Positions 55,982-64,000 of a stretch of DNA of 64,000 nt are shown piece after piece. The notes beneath the pieces are model-generated. The model was given only the letters and a program-made list of their open reading frames with translations, did not search any database and was not told the origin of the DNA. The stretch lies in assembly GCA_963705545.1 (NCBI GenBank), contig CAVPJX010000001.1, positions 1,302,001-1,366,000 on the forward strand, read 5' to 3'. The translations under genes were made by a program, and so were the position numbers. How positions within the stretch are numbered: position 1 is the stretch's first letter; the number at the start of each line of letters is the position of its first letter. Source of the DNA: DATBLY01 sp963705545. GTDB lineage: Bacteria; Actinomycetota; UBA4738; HRBIN12.

Positions 55982-56815
55982 TCAGTTCATGACCTCGCGG
56001 CTGCGGACCTCCGCCCACCGCGAGAGCACGCCCTGGTAGATGTCGGCCGACCGCGGGTACTCGCCGGCCTCCAGGGCCTCGAGCGCGTCGTGCAGGTCGC
56101 GCGCCGAGCGATCGTCGTCCAGCTCGTCCCACGACAAGACGTCGCAGAGCGACCCGTAGTCGAGCTCGACGAGCGACCCCGGGTCGAACGTGGCTAGCCA
56201 CTGATGCATGTCGAGGATCAGGTCCGAGATCGGACCGAGCTCGGACCGGCGGAGCACCGGGATCGCCTGCTCGGCGCGGCGCATCGCTCGGCGGATCGTC
56301 GTGCCGTACCGCAGGCGGACCCGGCCGAACGGATCCTCCTCGAGCGAACGATCCTCGTCCCGGAAGAGCACGAACCAGCGGATCGGGACGTGCCAGGCCG
56401 CGACGTGCGCGAACGGCGAGACATGAGGGTCGCGCCGCCGGAACCGGCCGAGCTCGCGCTGCGCGCGCTTGCGGTCCTTCCTCGAGACGTAGTCGTCGGC
56501 GAGCTCGAGACCGGACGTCGCCGCGAACCCCGCGATCGCGGTCAGGACGCGCAGGCGAACGCGCCACGGGCTCACGTACGTCCGACCGTCGACCACCCGG
56601 ATCTCGGCATGCTCGCCGTCGGCCGGCGAGATCATGCCGAGCGCGCCCGACCCCGGGCGGTCGGCGTAGCGCGGCCGGACCGTCGGGGCCCGGCTCCCCT
56701 CGACGAGGTACCGCTCCCAATGGAGCTGCTCCTCGCGCTCGAACGCATCGATCGGCTGGTAGACGCGCAGGGTTGCCGTCGGGACCACGTCGCGGAGTCT
56801 AGCGGCACCGGCCAT
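55982..56815 (-). CDS. Conserved hypothetical protein
   Basis: 277 residues, MAGAARLRDVVPTATLRVYQ onward, with AFEREEQLHWERYLVEG, a central basic helix YVSRKDRKRAQRELGRFRRR, and a C-terminal acidic helix SARDLHDALEALEAGEYPRS. Soluble, no catalytic motif. It looks like a widespread actinobacterial protein of unknown function. It is divergent from the dehydrogenase operon. Confidence 0.7.
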   Translation of the reverse strand: MAGAARLRDVVPTATLRVYQPIDAFEREEQLHWERYLVEGSRAPTVRPRYADRPGSGALGMISPADGEHAEIRVVDGRTYVSPWRVRLRVLTAIAGFAATSGLELADDYVSRKDRKRAQRELGRFRRRDPHVSPFAHVAAWHVPIRWFVLFRDEDRSLEEDPFGRVRLRYGTTIRRAMRRAEQAIPVLRRSELGPISDLILDMHQWLATFDPGSLVELDYGSLCDVLSWDELDDDRSARDLHDALEALEAGEYPRSADIYQGVLSRWAEVRSREVMN

Positions 56816-56819
56816 CCCC

Positions 56820-56825
56820 TATGCT
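56820..56825 (+). promoter_or_regulatory. Candidate -10 (TATGCT) of the 2-oxoacid dehydrogenase operon
   Basis: TATGCT stands 32 nt before the GTG at 56858; a weak CAGGAG lies between, so this transcript has a short leader. Confidence 0.45.
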
Positions 56826-56857
56826 CTCGGCGTTCCCGGGTCAGGAGCTGAAGCGTC

Positions 56858-57922
56858 GTGGACATCCCCGAGCACTGGAGCGGCGGCGAACCGGACCGGA
56901 TCGTCGCCCCCGACGGGAGCGAGGTCGGTGATCCCGACGTCGGACTCGGACCGGACGAGCTCCGGGATCTGTTGCGGCAGATGGTGTTCGCGCGCCAGCT
57001 CGACCGCGCCTGCATGGCCCTCCAGCGGCAGGGAGAGCTGACCGTCTACCCGCCGTTCGAGGGGCAGGAAGCGGCGCAGGTGGGCAGCGCGGCGGCCCTC
57101 GCCGAGGACGACATGGTCTTCCCCTCGTTCCGCGAGCTGGCCGCCGCGGTGGTCCGCGGCGTGGACCCGGTGCAGTACCTCGCGTACCACCGCGGCTCCT
57201 GGCACGGCGGACCCTACGACCCGAGAGCGACCCGGTTCGCGCCGATCTGCGTGCCGACCGCGACCCAGATCTGTCATGCGGTCGGCTACGCCCTGGGTCA
57301 GCGGCTCGACGCGACGGACGGCTGCACGCTCGCGTACTTCGGCGACGGCTCGGCCAGCGAGGGCGACTTCCACGAGGCCGCCAACCTCGCGGCGGTGTTC
57401 CGGGCTCCGGTCGTGCTCTTCTGCCAGAACAACGGGTGGGCGATCAGCGTGCCGACCGGCCTGCAGACCGTGGGGGAGATCTGGCGGCGCGCCGACGGCT
57501 ACGGGTTCCCCGGGGTCCGCGTCGACGGGAACGACGTGCTGGCCGTCTACCGGGCGACGAAGGAGGCGGCCGACCGCGCACGTTCCGGCGGCGGCCCCAC
57601 CCTGATCGAGGCCCTCACCTACCGGCTCGGGCCGCACACGACCGCGGACGACAGCTCCCGCTACCGCGACGACGCGGAGGTCGAGCGATGGCGGGCGTTC
57701 GACCCGATCCCGCGGTTCCGGACCTGGCTCGTCGCCGCCGGGCACGCCGACGAGGGCTTCGTCGAGGCGTGCGAGCGCGAGGCCGACGAGCGCGTCGCCG
57801 CGATCCGGGCCGCCCTGATCGCGAGCGAGCCGCCGCCCGCCGCGTGGGTGTTCGACTGGGTCTACGCCTCGCCCCCGGAGCCGTTCCTGCGCCAACGGGC
57901 CGAGGCGCTGGGCGATGGCTGA
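56858..57922 (+). CDS. 2-oxoacid dehydrogenase E1 component, alpha subunit
   Basis: 354 residues, GTG start. Thiamine diphosphate motif GDGSASEGDFHEAANLAAVF through CQNNGWAISVP; the phosphorylation-loop-like TYRLGPHTTADDSSRYR is present. Members are alpha subunits of branched-chain 2-oxoacid or pyruvate dehydrogenase, pairing with the beta subunit encoded next. Sequence alone does not settle which acid is used; the short YPPFEGQEAAQVG and RLGPHTTADDSSRYR favour the branched-chain type. First gene of an eight-gene overlapping operon. Confidence 0.9.
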   Translation: MDIPEHWSGGEPDRIVAPDGSEVGDPDVGLGPDELRDLLRQMVFARQLDRACMALQRQGELTVYPPFEGQEAAQVGSAAALAEDDMVFPSFRELAAAVVRGVDPVQYLAYHRGSWHGGPYDPRATRFAPICVPTATQICHAVGYALGQRLDATDGCTLAYFGDGSASEGDFHEAANLAAVFRAPVVLFCQNNGWAISVPTGLQTVGEIWRRADGYGFPGVRVDGNDVLAVYRATKEAADRARSGGGPTLIEALTYRLGPHTTADDSSRYRDDAEVERWRAFDPIPRFRTWLVAAGHADEGFVEACEREADERVAAIRAALIASEPPPAAWVFDWVYASPPEPFLRQRAEALGDG

Positions 57923-58889
57923 GCACACGATGGTCGCCGCGCTGAACGCGGCGCTCGGCGATGCGCTCGACGCCGATCCGCGGGTGCTCGTCTTCGGCGA
58001 GGACGTGGGCCGCCTCGGCGGGGTCTTCCGTGTGACGGACGGGCTGCAGGAGCGGTTCGGCGCCGAGCGGGTGTTCGACACGCCGATCGCCGAGTCGGGC
58101 TTCACCGGGATGGCGATCGGACTGGCGCTCGCCGGATGGCGCTCGGTGATCGAGATGCAGTTCGACGGGTTCTCGTACCCGGCGCTGGAGCAGATCATCA
58201 GCCACCTCGCGAAGTACCGGGAACGCACGCGCGGGAGGGTCGAGCTGCCGGTCACGGTCCGGATCCCGTCGTTCGGGGGGATCCGTGGGAAGGAGCACCA
58301 CGGGGAAAGCCCGGAGACCTACTACGTCCACACGGCCGGGCTGAAGGTCATCTCCCCGTCCACCCCGCTCGACGCCTACGGTCTGCTGCGCGCCGCGATC
58401 GACGACCCCGACCCGGTGATCGTCCTGGAGCCGAAGGCCCGCTACTGGACGAAGGAGGAGGGCGAGCTCGCCGTCGATGGGCCCGGGATCGGACGAGGAC
58501 GCATCCTGCGCGACGGCGACGCGTGCACGATCGTGACGTACGGCTCGATGGTGGCACGCGCCCTGGAGGCCGCCGACGCCCTGGCGAGCGCGGGGATCGA
58601 CGCCCGCGTCCTGGACCTCCGGTCGCTCTCGCCGCTGGATCTGGAGCTGCTCGGGACCTGCGTGCGGGAGACCGGGCGGATCGTCGTGGTCCACGAGGCG
58701 CCGCTCACCCTCGGGATGGGGGCCGAGATCGCGGCGCGGGCGATGGAGACGGCGTTCGACTACCTAGAGGCACCGGTCGCGCGCGTCACCGGGTGGGACA
58801 CCCCGTACCCGCCCGCGGCCCTGGAGGGCGTCTACCTCCCGAGCGCCGAGCGGATCGCCGAGGCCGTCCGCCGGACGGTGGCGTACTGA
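57915..58889 (+). CDS. 2-oxoacid dehydrogenase E1 component, beta subunit
   Basis: 324 residues. Family motifs: VLVFGEDVGRLGGVFRVTDG, RVFDTPIAESGFTGMAIGLA, QFDGFSYPALEQIISHLAKY and VVVHEAPLTLGMGAEIAARA. It completes the alpha2-beta2 thiamine-dependent E1. It overlaps the alpha gene by 8 nt and the E2 gene at TGATG. Confidence 0.92.
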   Translation: MAEHTMVAALNAALGDALDADPRVLVFGEDVGRLGGVFRVTDGLQERFGAERVFDTPIAESGFTGMAIGLALAGWRSVIEMQFDGFSYPALEQIISHLAKYRERTRGRVELPVTVRIPSFGGIRGKEHHGESPETYYVHTAGLKVISPSTPLDAYGLLRAAIDDPDPVIVLEPKARYWTKEEGELAVDGPGIGRGRILRDGDACTIVTYGSMVARALEAADALASAGIDARVLDLRSLSPLDLELLGTCVRETGRIVVVHEAPLTLGMGAEIAARAMETAFDYLEAPVARVTGWDTPYPPAALEGVYLPSAERIAEAVRRTVAY

Positions 58890-60016
58890 TGGCCGAGCGC
58901 CGCTTCGTGCTGCCCGACCTGGGCGAGGGCCTCGAGGAGGCGACGATCACGGCCTGGCTGGTCGCCGAGGGCGACGAGGTCGCCCTGAATCAGCCGCTGG
59001 TCGAGGTCGAGACGGCGAAGGCGACGGTCGAGATCCCGTCCCCGTTCGTCGGCCGGATCGCGCGGCTCCACGCCGCGACCGGCGGGTCGGTCCCGGTGGG
59101 TGGGGCGCTCGTCACCGTCGAGGTCGAAGGCGCCGACGAAGGATCGGAGGCGCCGGCGACCGGCGCGCGCGCGGCGGCCACGCCCGCGGTGCGCCGGCTC
59201 GCGAAGGAGCTCGGCGTGGATCTCGCCACGGTGACGCCGACCGGCGAGGGCGGTCGCACGACCGCCGACGACGTACGACGGGCGGTCGGCGGATCGGCGC
59301 AGGGCGGCTCGGCGGATGCGACGCGCGAGACGACGGCCCCCGGCGGCGACGACGTCGACCGGATCCCGCTCACGCCCACGCGCCGGACGATCGCGGCGAA
59401 CCTGGAGCAGCAGGCCACGATCCCCCAGGTGACCACGTTCAGGACCCTCGATGCGTCCGCGCTCGAGGGGATCCGCGCGGAGCTCGGCGTCTCGCCGCTC
59501 CCCGTCCTGATCGCGGCGCTGGCCCGGGTGGTGGCGGACCACCCGCTGATGAACGCGTCGTGGGCCGACGACGCGATCGTCGTTCATCGCTCGGTGCACG
59601 TCGGGGTCGCGACCGACACCGAGCGCGGCCTGGTCGTGCCGGTGGTCCGCCGGGCCGACGGACGAGGGATCGCCGAGCTGGCGTCGGAGGTCCGGCGGCT
59701 CGCGTCCGCCGCGCGCGAGGGCACGCTGACGCCGGAGGAGACCGTGGGAGCCACGATCGCGGTCAGCAACACGGGGAGCTACGGGAGCGAGTCGGGGACC
59801 CCGATCCTGTCCCCCGGCACGTCCGTCACGATCGCGCTCGGGCGGATCGCCCCGCGCGCCCTGGTGGTGGACGCCGAGGTCGTCGCCCGACCGGCCGCCA
59901 CGCTGTCGATCACGTTCGACCACCGGGTGCTCGACGGCGCCGCCGTCGGACGAGCCGCGAACCAGCTCGTCGACCTGCTGCATGACCCGAACGCCCTGCG
60001 AGACTTGCCTCGATGA
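58889..60016 (+). CDS. Dihydrolipoamide acyltransferase (E2)
   Basis: 375 residues. Lipoyl domain (1-78; lipoyl Lys in EVETAKATVEIPSP), peripheral subunit-binding domain (AVRRLAKELGVDLATVTPTG) and acyltransferase domain ending in the catalytic SITFDHRVLDGAAVG. It transfers the acyl group from E1 to CoA as the complex core. One lipoyl domain only. There is no E3 (dihydrolipoamide dehydrogenase) in this operon or window, so it must come from elsewhere. Confidence 0.93.
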   Translation: MAERRFVLPDLGEGLEEATITAWLVAEGDEVALNQPLVEVETAKATVEIPSPFVGRIARLHAATGGSVPVGGALVTVEVEGADEGSEAPATGARAAATPAVRRLAKELGVDLATVTPTGEGGRTTADDVRRAVGGSAQGGSADATRETTAPGGDDVDRIPLTPTRRTIAANLEQQATIPQVTTFRTLDASALEGIRAELGVSPLPVLIAALARVVADHPLMNASWADDAIVVHRSVHVGVATDTERGLVVPVVRRADGRGIAELASEVRRLASAAREGTLTPEETVGATIAVSNTGSYGSESGTPILSPGTSVTIALGRIAPRALVVDAEVVARPAATLSITFDHRVLDGAAVGRAANQLVDLLHDPNALRDLPR

Positions 60017-60930
60017 AGATCGTCTCCCTGCTGCCGTCCGCGACCGAGATCGTCTACGCCCTGGGACTGGGCGACGACCTGGTCGGGGTCACGGACGAAT
60101 GCGACTTCCCGCCGGACGCCGTCACGAAGCCGGTCGTCTCGCGGAGCGCCCTCCCTCAGGGGCGGCCCCTCTCGTCGGCCGAGATCGACACCGCGGTCCG
60201 CGCGCAGCTGGACGGAGGGAAGCCGCTGTACGTGCTCGACACCGACCTGTTGCGACGCGAGCAGCCGGACGTGATCCTCACGCAGGACCTCTGCCGCGTC
60301 TGCGCCGTCCCCGCCGGGCAGGTGGAGGAGGCGCTCGCGAAGCTCGGGCTCTCCACGGATACGCGCGTCGTCTCCCTCGACCCACACACGCTCGAGGAGA
60401 TCATCGCCCAGGTCGAGACCGTGGGCGCACTGCTCCACGTCGAGGAACGGGGGCGCCAGCTCGCGGACGTGATGCGGACGCGCGTCGCGAGAGCGAAGGA
60501 GACCGCCGCACGACTTCCCTCGATCCGGGTGCTCGCGATCGAGTGGGCGGAGCCGCCGTCCGTGGCCGGCCACTGGGTGCCCGAGATGGTGGAGGCCATC
60601 GGGGGTTCGAACCTGCTGAACGAGAAGGGCGGACGGGCGCGACCCGTGACGCATCGCGAGATCCGCGACGCGACCCCCGAGGTGCTCGTCTTCATGCCGT
60701 GCGGCTACTACCTGGAGGAAGCCGAAGAGGAGGGGACGGCGCTCCTCGCGCATCCGGAGCTCGCCGACACGCCGGCGGCCCGCAACGGCAACGTGTTCGC
60801 GGTCGACGCGACCTCGTTCTTCTCCCGGCCGGGACCGCGGATCGTGGACGGCGTCGAGATCCTGGGGTGGGCGATCCATCCGGAGGCGTACCCGGAGCCG
60901 CCGTCCGGGACGATCGCCCGGATCGGATGA
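60013..60930 (+). CDS. Cobalamin-binding / periplasmic-binding-fold protein (BtuF-like), no signal peptide
   Basis: 305 residues, starting MKIVSLLPSATEIVYALGLG, then VGVTDECDFPPDA, VILTQDLCRVCAVP and GPRIVDGVEILGWAIHPEAY. It has the BtuF-type two-lobe fold but no signal peptide, so it should be cytosolic. Relatives are annotated as cobalamin-binding proteins. The conserved Cys pair in DLCRVCAVP is a hallmark of this cytosolic subgroup. It overlaps E2 by ATGA. Confidence 0.85.
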   Translation: MKIVSLLPSATEIVYALGLGDDLVGVTDECDFPPDAVTKPVVSRSALPQGRPLSSAEIDTAVRAQLDGGKPLYVLDTDLLRREQPDVILTQDLCRVCAVPAGQVEEALAKLGLSTDTRVVSLDPHTLEEIIAQVETVGALLHVEERGRQLADVMRTRVARAKETAARLPSIRVLAIEWAEPPSVAGHWVPEMVEAIGGSNLLNEKGGRARPVTHREIRDATPEVLVFMPCGYYLEEAEEEGTALLAHPELADTPAARNGNVFAVDATSFFSRPGPRIVDGVEILGWAIHPEAYPEPPSGTIARIG

Positions 60931-61859
60931 GCGCGACCGGGGCGAGCGGCCCGGGCCGCCGATCCGTCCTGTCGACGTCGGAGGGCCAGAACCGCGGCGC
61001 CTTCACCATCCGCGACTGGGGCCTGTTCGCCTCGATCGGCGGGATCTGGGGCGCCTCGTTCCTGTTCATCGCCGTCGGGCTCGAGGCGTTCGAGCCCGGG
61101 GTGATCACCTGGGCCCGCGTCGTGCTCGGCGCGGCCGTCCTGTGGCTGCTGCCGGCCTCGCGGACCCCGATCCCCCGGCACGACCGCCCGCGCCTCGTGG
61201 CCGTCAGCGTGCTGTGGGTCGCGATCCCCTTCACGCTCTTCCCGCTCGCGGAACAGCACATCACGTCCGCCCTCACCGGGTTGCTGAACGGCGCCGTCCC
61301 GATCATGACCGCCGCGGCCGGCGCGATCATGCTGCGGAGGCTCCCGGACCGTTCGCACCTCGCCGGCCTCGCGGTCGGGTTCCTCGGTGTGGCCATCATC
61401 GCGCTCCCCGCGGCGGGCAGCGGCTCCAGCGAGGCGATCGGCGTGGCGATGGTGCTCGTCGCGATCACCTGCTACGGGTGCGCGGCGAACATCGCCGTCC
61501 CGTTGACGCAGCGCCACGGATCCCTGCCCGTGATGGCGCGGATGCTCACCATCGCCGCGGTGCTCACGACGCCGTTCGGGATCGCGGGGCTGTTCGCGTC
61601 GAGCTTCCGGCTCGCGTCGTTCGCCGCGGTCGCGGTGCTCGGCCTGGTCGGCACCGGGCTCGCCTTCTGGATCATGGGACGGCTGATCGCACGCGTGGGG
61701 GCGACGCGGGCGGCGTTCGCGATCTACCTCACGCCCGTCGTGGCCCTGATCCTCGGGGTGGTCTTCCTCGACGAACGGATCCACGCGGGGGCGATCGCCG
61801 GCGTCACACTGGTGATCGCCGGGGCGATCCTCGCGTCGCGGAAGGAGACGACGTCGTGA
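60927..61859 (+). CDS. EamA/DMT family transporter
   Basis: 310 residues with ten hydrophobic segments and two EamA halves (LFASIGGIWGASFLFIAVGL; LGLVGTGLAFWIMGRLIARV and YLTPVVALILGVVFLDERIH). It is an inner-membrane drug/metabolite exporter; substrate unknown. The N-terminus has about 25 extra charged residues before the first helix. It overlaps both neighbours (ATGA and GTGA). Confidence 0.9.
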   Translation: MSATGASGPGRRSVLSTSEGQNRGAFTIRDWGLFASIGGIWGASFLFIAVGLEAFEPGVITWARVVLGAAVLWLLPASRTPIPRHDRPRLVAVSVLWVAIPFTLFPLAEQHITSALTGLLNGAVPIMTAAAGAIMLRRLPDRSHLAGLAVGFLGVAIIALPAAGSGSSEAIGVAMVLVAITCYGCAANIAVPLTQRHGSLPVMARMLTIAAVLTTPFGIAGLFASSFRLASFAAVAVLGLVGTGLAFWIMGRLIARVGATRAAFAIYLTPVVALILGVVFLDERIHAGAIAGVTLVIAGAILASRKETTS

Positions 61860-62665
61860 ATCCGAGCGAGCCGGTGCCGCCGATCCTCGAGTTCGACCCG
61901 GCCCCGACGGCCGTGATCGAGCCCTCGGAGCAGATCGAACCGATCGACGTCCCGGCGCACGCGGTGCTCTGCTTCTTCCAGGACGTGATCGACACGGTCG
62001 TCGCCGAGCGCGGCGGCCGTCTGATCCACCGGATCGTGTCCGAGATCGGGCCGAACCCGATCTTCGAGATCGAGCTGGAGGGCCGCCGGCTCGCGGTCGT
62101 GCATCCGGGGGTCGGCGCCCCGCTCGCCGCCGGGTTCCTCGAGGAGCTGATCGCCCTCGGGTGCCGCGCCTTCGTGGCCTGCGGGGGCGCGGGGGTCCTC
62201 GTCCCGGAGCTGGCGCTCGGGCACGCGATCGTGCCCGAGCGGGCGATCCGGGACGAGGGGACCTCGTACCACTACCTGCCGCCGGGCCGTTCGGTGGAGC
62301 CGACGCGGCAGGCGGTCGAGGCGATCGTCGCGACGCTGCAGGCCCACGACGTCCCCTACGTGACCGGGACGACCTGGACGACCGACGGCCTGTACCGCGA
62401 GACGAAGGCGAAGGTCGAGCGGCGCGTCGCCGAGGGCTGCCTGACGGTGGAGATGGAAGCGGCCGCGTTCTTCGCCGTCGCCGCGTTCCGCGGCGTGGCG
62501 TTCGGCCAGGTCCTGTACGCGGGCGACGACCTGTCCGGCGAGTCGTGGGATCCACGGGGGTGGGACGACCACGCGACGAGCCGCGAGCTCCTGTTCCGCG
62601 TGGCTGCCGAGGCGTGCCTCCGGTTGCCGCCCGAACCCGCGCCGCCGGTATCCTCCGCGCCATGA
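61856..62665 (+). CDS. Nucleoside phosphorylase family protein
   Basis: 269 residues, GTG start. PNP/UDP-type core: RRLAVVHPGVGAPLAAGFLE, CRAFVACGGAGVLVPELALG, a nucleobase-side VTGTTWTTDGLYRETKAKVE, and the phosphate/ribose site LTVEMEAAAFFAVAAFRGVA with YAGDDLSGE. It probably releases or salvages a nucleobase; whether it uses phosphate or water is not clear. Overlaps both neighbours. Confidence 0.85.
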   Translation: MNPSEPVPPILEFDPAPTAVIEPSEQIEPIDVPAHAVLCFFQDVIDTVVAERGGRLIHRIVSEIGPNPIFEIELEGRRLAVVHPGVGAPLAAGFLEELIALGCRAFVACGGAGVLVPELALGHAIVPERAIRDEGTSYHYLPPGRSVEPTRQAVEAIVATLQAHDVPYVTGTTWTTDGLYRETKAKVERRVAEGCLTVEMEAAAFFAVAAFRGVAFGQVLYAGDDLSGESWDPRGWDDHATSRELLFRVAAEACLRLPPEPAPPVSSAP

Positions 62666-62889
62666 GCGGCCGGAACCTCGTCACGCCCGCCGACCTCGGC
62701 AAGCGCGTCTCGTTCCAGTTCGAGCTCCCGAACGGGTTCCTCGGCGAGGCGGTCGGGGTCTTCGAGCGATGGGACGAGGAGGCCGAGACCTACTTCGTCC
62801 GCAAGCGCGACGGGGAGGTCGCCCGGGTCCCGGCGCGCGGCGTGCGGTTCGGCAAGGTGATCGACGACCCGGCGGGGGCGCGGGCATGA
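62662..62889 (+). CDS. Small hypothetical protein (acetyltransferase N-terminal-domain-like)
   Basis: 75 residues: MSGRNLVTPADLGKRVSFQF, GFLGEAVGVFERWDEEAETY and VARVPARGVRFGKVI. This resembles the small beta-barrel N-terminal domain found before some GNAT acetyltransferases, here as a stand-alone protein. Its stop and start overlap both neighbours by ATGA, which argues it is translated. Function unknown. Confidence 0.7.
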   Translation: MSGRNLVTPADLGKRVSFQFELPNGFLGEAVGVFERWDEEAETYFVRKRDGEVARVPARGVRFGKVIDDPAGARA

Positions 62890-63290
62890 GCGAGCTGCCG
62901 ACCGCCCACATCCGACGGCGCCTCGGGAGCGAGGACGCCCACTACGGCGGGAACCTCGTGGCCGGCGCGAAGCAGCTCGAGGTGGTCGGCGACCTGATCA
63001 CCGAGCTCGCGATGCGCTACGACGGCGACGAGGGGCTCTTCCGCGCGTACGAGTCCGTGGAGTTCCTGGCGCCTCTGTACGCCGGCGACTGGATCGAGGC
63101 GTCGGGCCGGATCGTGTCGGTCGGCAACACCAGCCGCCGCTGCGAGTTCGAGGTCTGGAAGATCGGCGGACCGAGACCGGACGTCAGCGAGTCGGCGGCC
63201 GAGTTCCTGGACGAGCCGGTCCTCACGTGCCGCGCGGTAGGCACGACCGTCGTGACGAAGGACCACCAGCGGTTCCCGCACGACGACTAG
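62886..63290 (+). CDS. Hotdog-fold protein related to 3-aminobutyryl-CoA / beta-alanyl-CoA ammonia-lyase
   Basis: 134 residues. The hotdog core DAHYGGNLVAGAKQLEVVGD, TELAMRYDGDEGLFRAYESV and EFLAPLYAGDWIEASGRIVS follows the ammonia-lyases acting on 3-aminoacyl-CoA (Kal of lysine fermentation and Acl of Clostridium propionicum) rather than ordinary thioesterases. It may deaminate a 3-aminoacyl-CoA or act on a CoA ester made by the upstream dehydrogenase. Last gene of the overlapping operon. Confidence 0.75.
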   Translation: MSELPTAHIRRRLGSEDAHYGGNLVAGAKQLEVVGDLITELAMRYDGDEGLFRAYESVEFLAPLYAGDWIEASGRIVSVGNTSRRCEFEVWKIGGPRPDVSESAAEFLDEPVLTCRAVGTTVVTKDHQRFPHDD

Positions 63291-63362
63291 TCTGGCGCAG
63301 ACTAGCGAGGGCGGCCGTAACGGACGAGCGTCCGATCCGGAAGGCGCGGGAACGGCGCCGCG

Positions 63363-63761
63363 TCAGCTGACGGGCGCCTCGTCGAGGTCGTGCAGCACCT
63401 CGATGAGGTCTTCCACGTTGAACGGCTTGGGGACGTACGCGTCGGCGCCCATCTCGGCGGCGCGGGCGCGATCCCGCAGGCTCGACAGCGCCGACACCAC
63501 GATCACGCGCGGACGCTGATCGCTCGGCAGCTGCATGAGCTCCTCGAGGACCGCCCACCCGTCCATCGTCGGCATCATGATGTCGAGCAGCATCAGCTTC
63601 GGGTGGAAGAGCTCGATCGCCTCCATCGCCGCCTGCCCGTCGCGGGCGAGGAACGTGGTGTAGCCCTCGGCCTCCAGGCTGAACTGGAGCACCCAGACCA
63701 CCTGGGGCTCGTCGTCCACGACGAGGACGCTGTTGTTCGGTTCGGTCGCGGTTGCCGTCAT
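63363..63761 (-). CDS. Single-domain response regulator
   Basis: 132 residues, CheY-like: acidic pair VLVVDDEPQVV, phospho-acceptor Asp in KLMLLDIMMPTMDG, signal Ser/Thr in VIVVSALSS, Lys in YVPKPFNVEDL. No output domain, so it must act through protein contacts. No kinase gene is adjacent. Convergent with the operon to its left; an inverted repeat CGGACG-AG-CGTCCG at 63321 lies between the stops. Confidence 0.9.
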   Translation of the reverse strand: MTATATEPNNSVLVVDDEPQVVWVLQFSLEAEGYTTFLARDGQAAMEAIELFHPKLMLLDIMMPTMDGWAVLEELMQLPSDQRPRVIVVSALSSLRDRARAAEMGADAYVPKPFNVEDLIEVLHDLDEAPVS

Positions 63762-63904
63762 ACCTATCCGAAGGTACGGCGCGAACGAGCGGTCTCTGTA
63801 TCGGGAGGACGGGCGGTTCGGCGGGGACCGCATGGACTAAACCTTGTGCCGGTCAAGCTCCGTGCGGGGGATGTCTGTCTGGCCCGCGGATCGAAGAGCC
63901 CAGG

Positions 63905-64000
63905 TCAGACCGGGTGCACGCCGGGCGAGGATCCGACCCGTCCGATGCGGCACGCCGCGGGACCCGCCAGGTCCATCGCGGCGACCGCCTCGCCCGGGGC
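63905..64000 (-). CDS. C-terminus of a possible AIR-synthase-family protein (PurM/ThiL/HypE-like), cut by window edge
   Basis: The last 31 residues include AEAVAAMDLAGPAA-like APGEAVAAMDLAGPAAC, RIGRVGSSPGVHPV and a TGA at 63905-63907. The IGRV...GV ending resembles the C-termini of AIR-synthase-family enzymes (PurM, ThiL, HypE). Too short for firm identification. Confidence 0.45.
   Translation of the reverse strand, partial: APGEAVAAMDLAGPAACRIGRVGSSPGVHPV

Noticed and set aside
56208..57015. Short open frames overlapping the hypothetical gene before the dehydrogenase operon
   Set aside because: All are antisense or out of frame to the 277-residue gene and lack start signals.
63321..63334. 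CGGACG-AG-CGTCCG as a terminator between convergent genes
   Set aside because: The loop is only two bases, too short for a stable hairpin as read; it may be a protein site but there is no other support.
63762..63904. Possible structured RNA or riboswitch between the response regulator and the right-hand gene
   Set aside because: It has GC-rich short stems but none of the conserved cores of cobalamin, c-di-GMP, TPP or SRP RNAs that I could recognise.

Overview
This is a high-GC window from a bacterium, most likely an actinomycetote. One 60-base row in the 57.9 kb operon counts 45/60 G+C. Supporting signs are a short type I glutamine synthetase divergent from glnE with a GlnR-like box between them, a tRNA-Glu/Asp/Phe cluster, a PadR-DUF1048-ABC exporter cassette, a mycobacterial-type DinB2 polymerase, and many start codons 6-9 nt after a TANNNT hexamer with no Shine-Dalgarno (leaderless transcripts). 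The lineage below phylum cannot be decided here. No rRNA operon, CRISPR array, IS element or prophage was seen, and no gene-free stretch exceeds 300 bases.

Layout. 0-5.5 kb: two YciI-like proteins, a zinc-ribbon/cyclase/ATPase/TPR giant, a RibD-like reductase and a RHH/PIN toxin-antitoxin pair. 5.45-10.96 kb (minus): a receiver-cyclase coupled to a 4xGAF-PAS hybrid histidine kinase with two receivers and an HPt. 11.0-14.4 kb: DinB2 polymerase, then a lower-GC insert with an Mrr-type endonuclease and an unknown convergent gene, then a GlsB-like membrane protein. 14.5-19.3 kb: two secreted phospholipase C-type phosphoesterases, FmdB, a DinB-superfamily protein and two SnoaL-like proteins. 19.3-25.7 kb: an RTX/LamG secreted protein, a hydrolase-cyclase, a class C beta-lactamase-like protein and the PadR/ABC cassette. 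25.7-36.4 kb: an alcohol dehydrogenase, a kelch-type protein, glnE, glnA, two cupredoxins, a hemerythrin-like protein, NAD synthetase, a SIMPL protein and tRNA-Lys. 36.5-44.9 kb: a soluble-adenylyl-cyclase-like tandem cyclase, a secreted Ig-like protein and a badly disrupted cyclase-ATPase. 45-51 kb: a Ppx with an extra N-terminal domain, TetR plus M28 peptidase, and a second alcohol dehydrogenase. 51-56 kb: another cyclase/ATPase/TPR giant, DUF192, SnoaL and three tRNAs. 56.8-63.3 kb: a tightly overlapping eight-gene operon starting with branched-chain/pyruvate dehydrogenase E1-alpha, E1-beta and E2. The end holds a response regulator and the tail of a possible AIR-synthase-family protein.

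How it fits together. The dominant theme is signalling: six class III nucleotidyl-cyclase proteins lie in 64 kb, fused to ATPase/TPR, receiver or hydrolase modules, alongside a multi-GAF phosphorelay. A second theme is central nitrogen and carbon metabolism (glnE/glnA, nadE, 2-oxoacid dehydrogenase operon).

Caution on reading frames. Many long genes carry single-base frame breaks that restore perfect family homology when one base is removed or added. Most look like sequence errors rather than real gene decay. These genes are annotated across the break, with approximate break positions.
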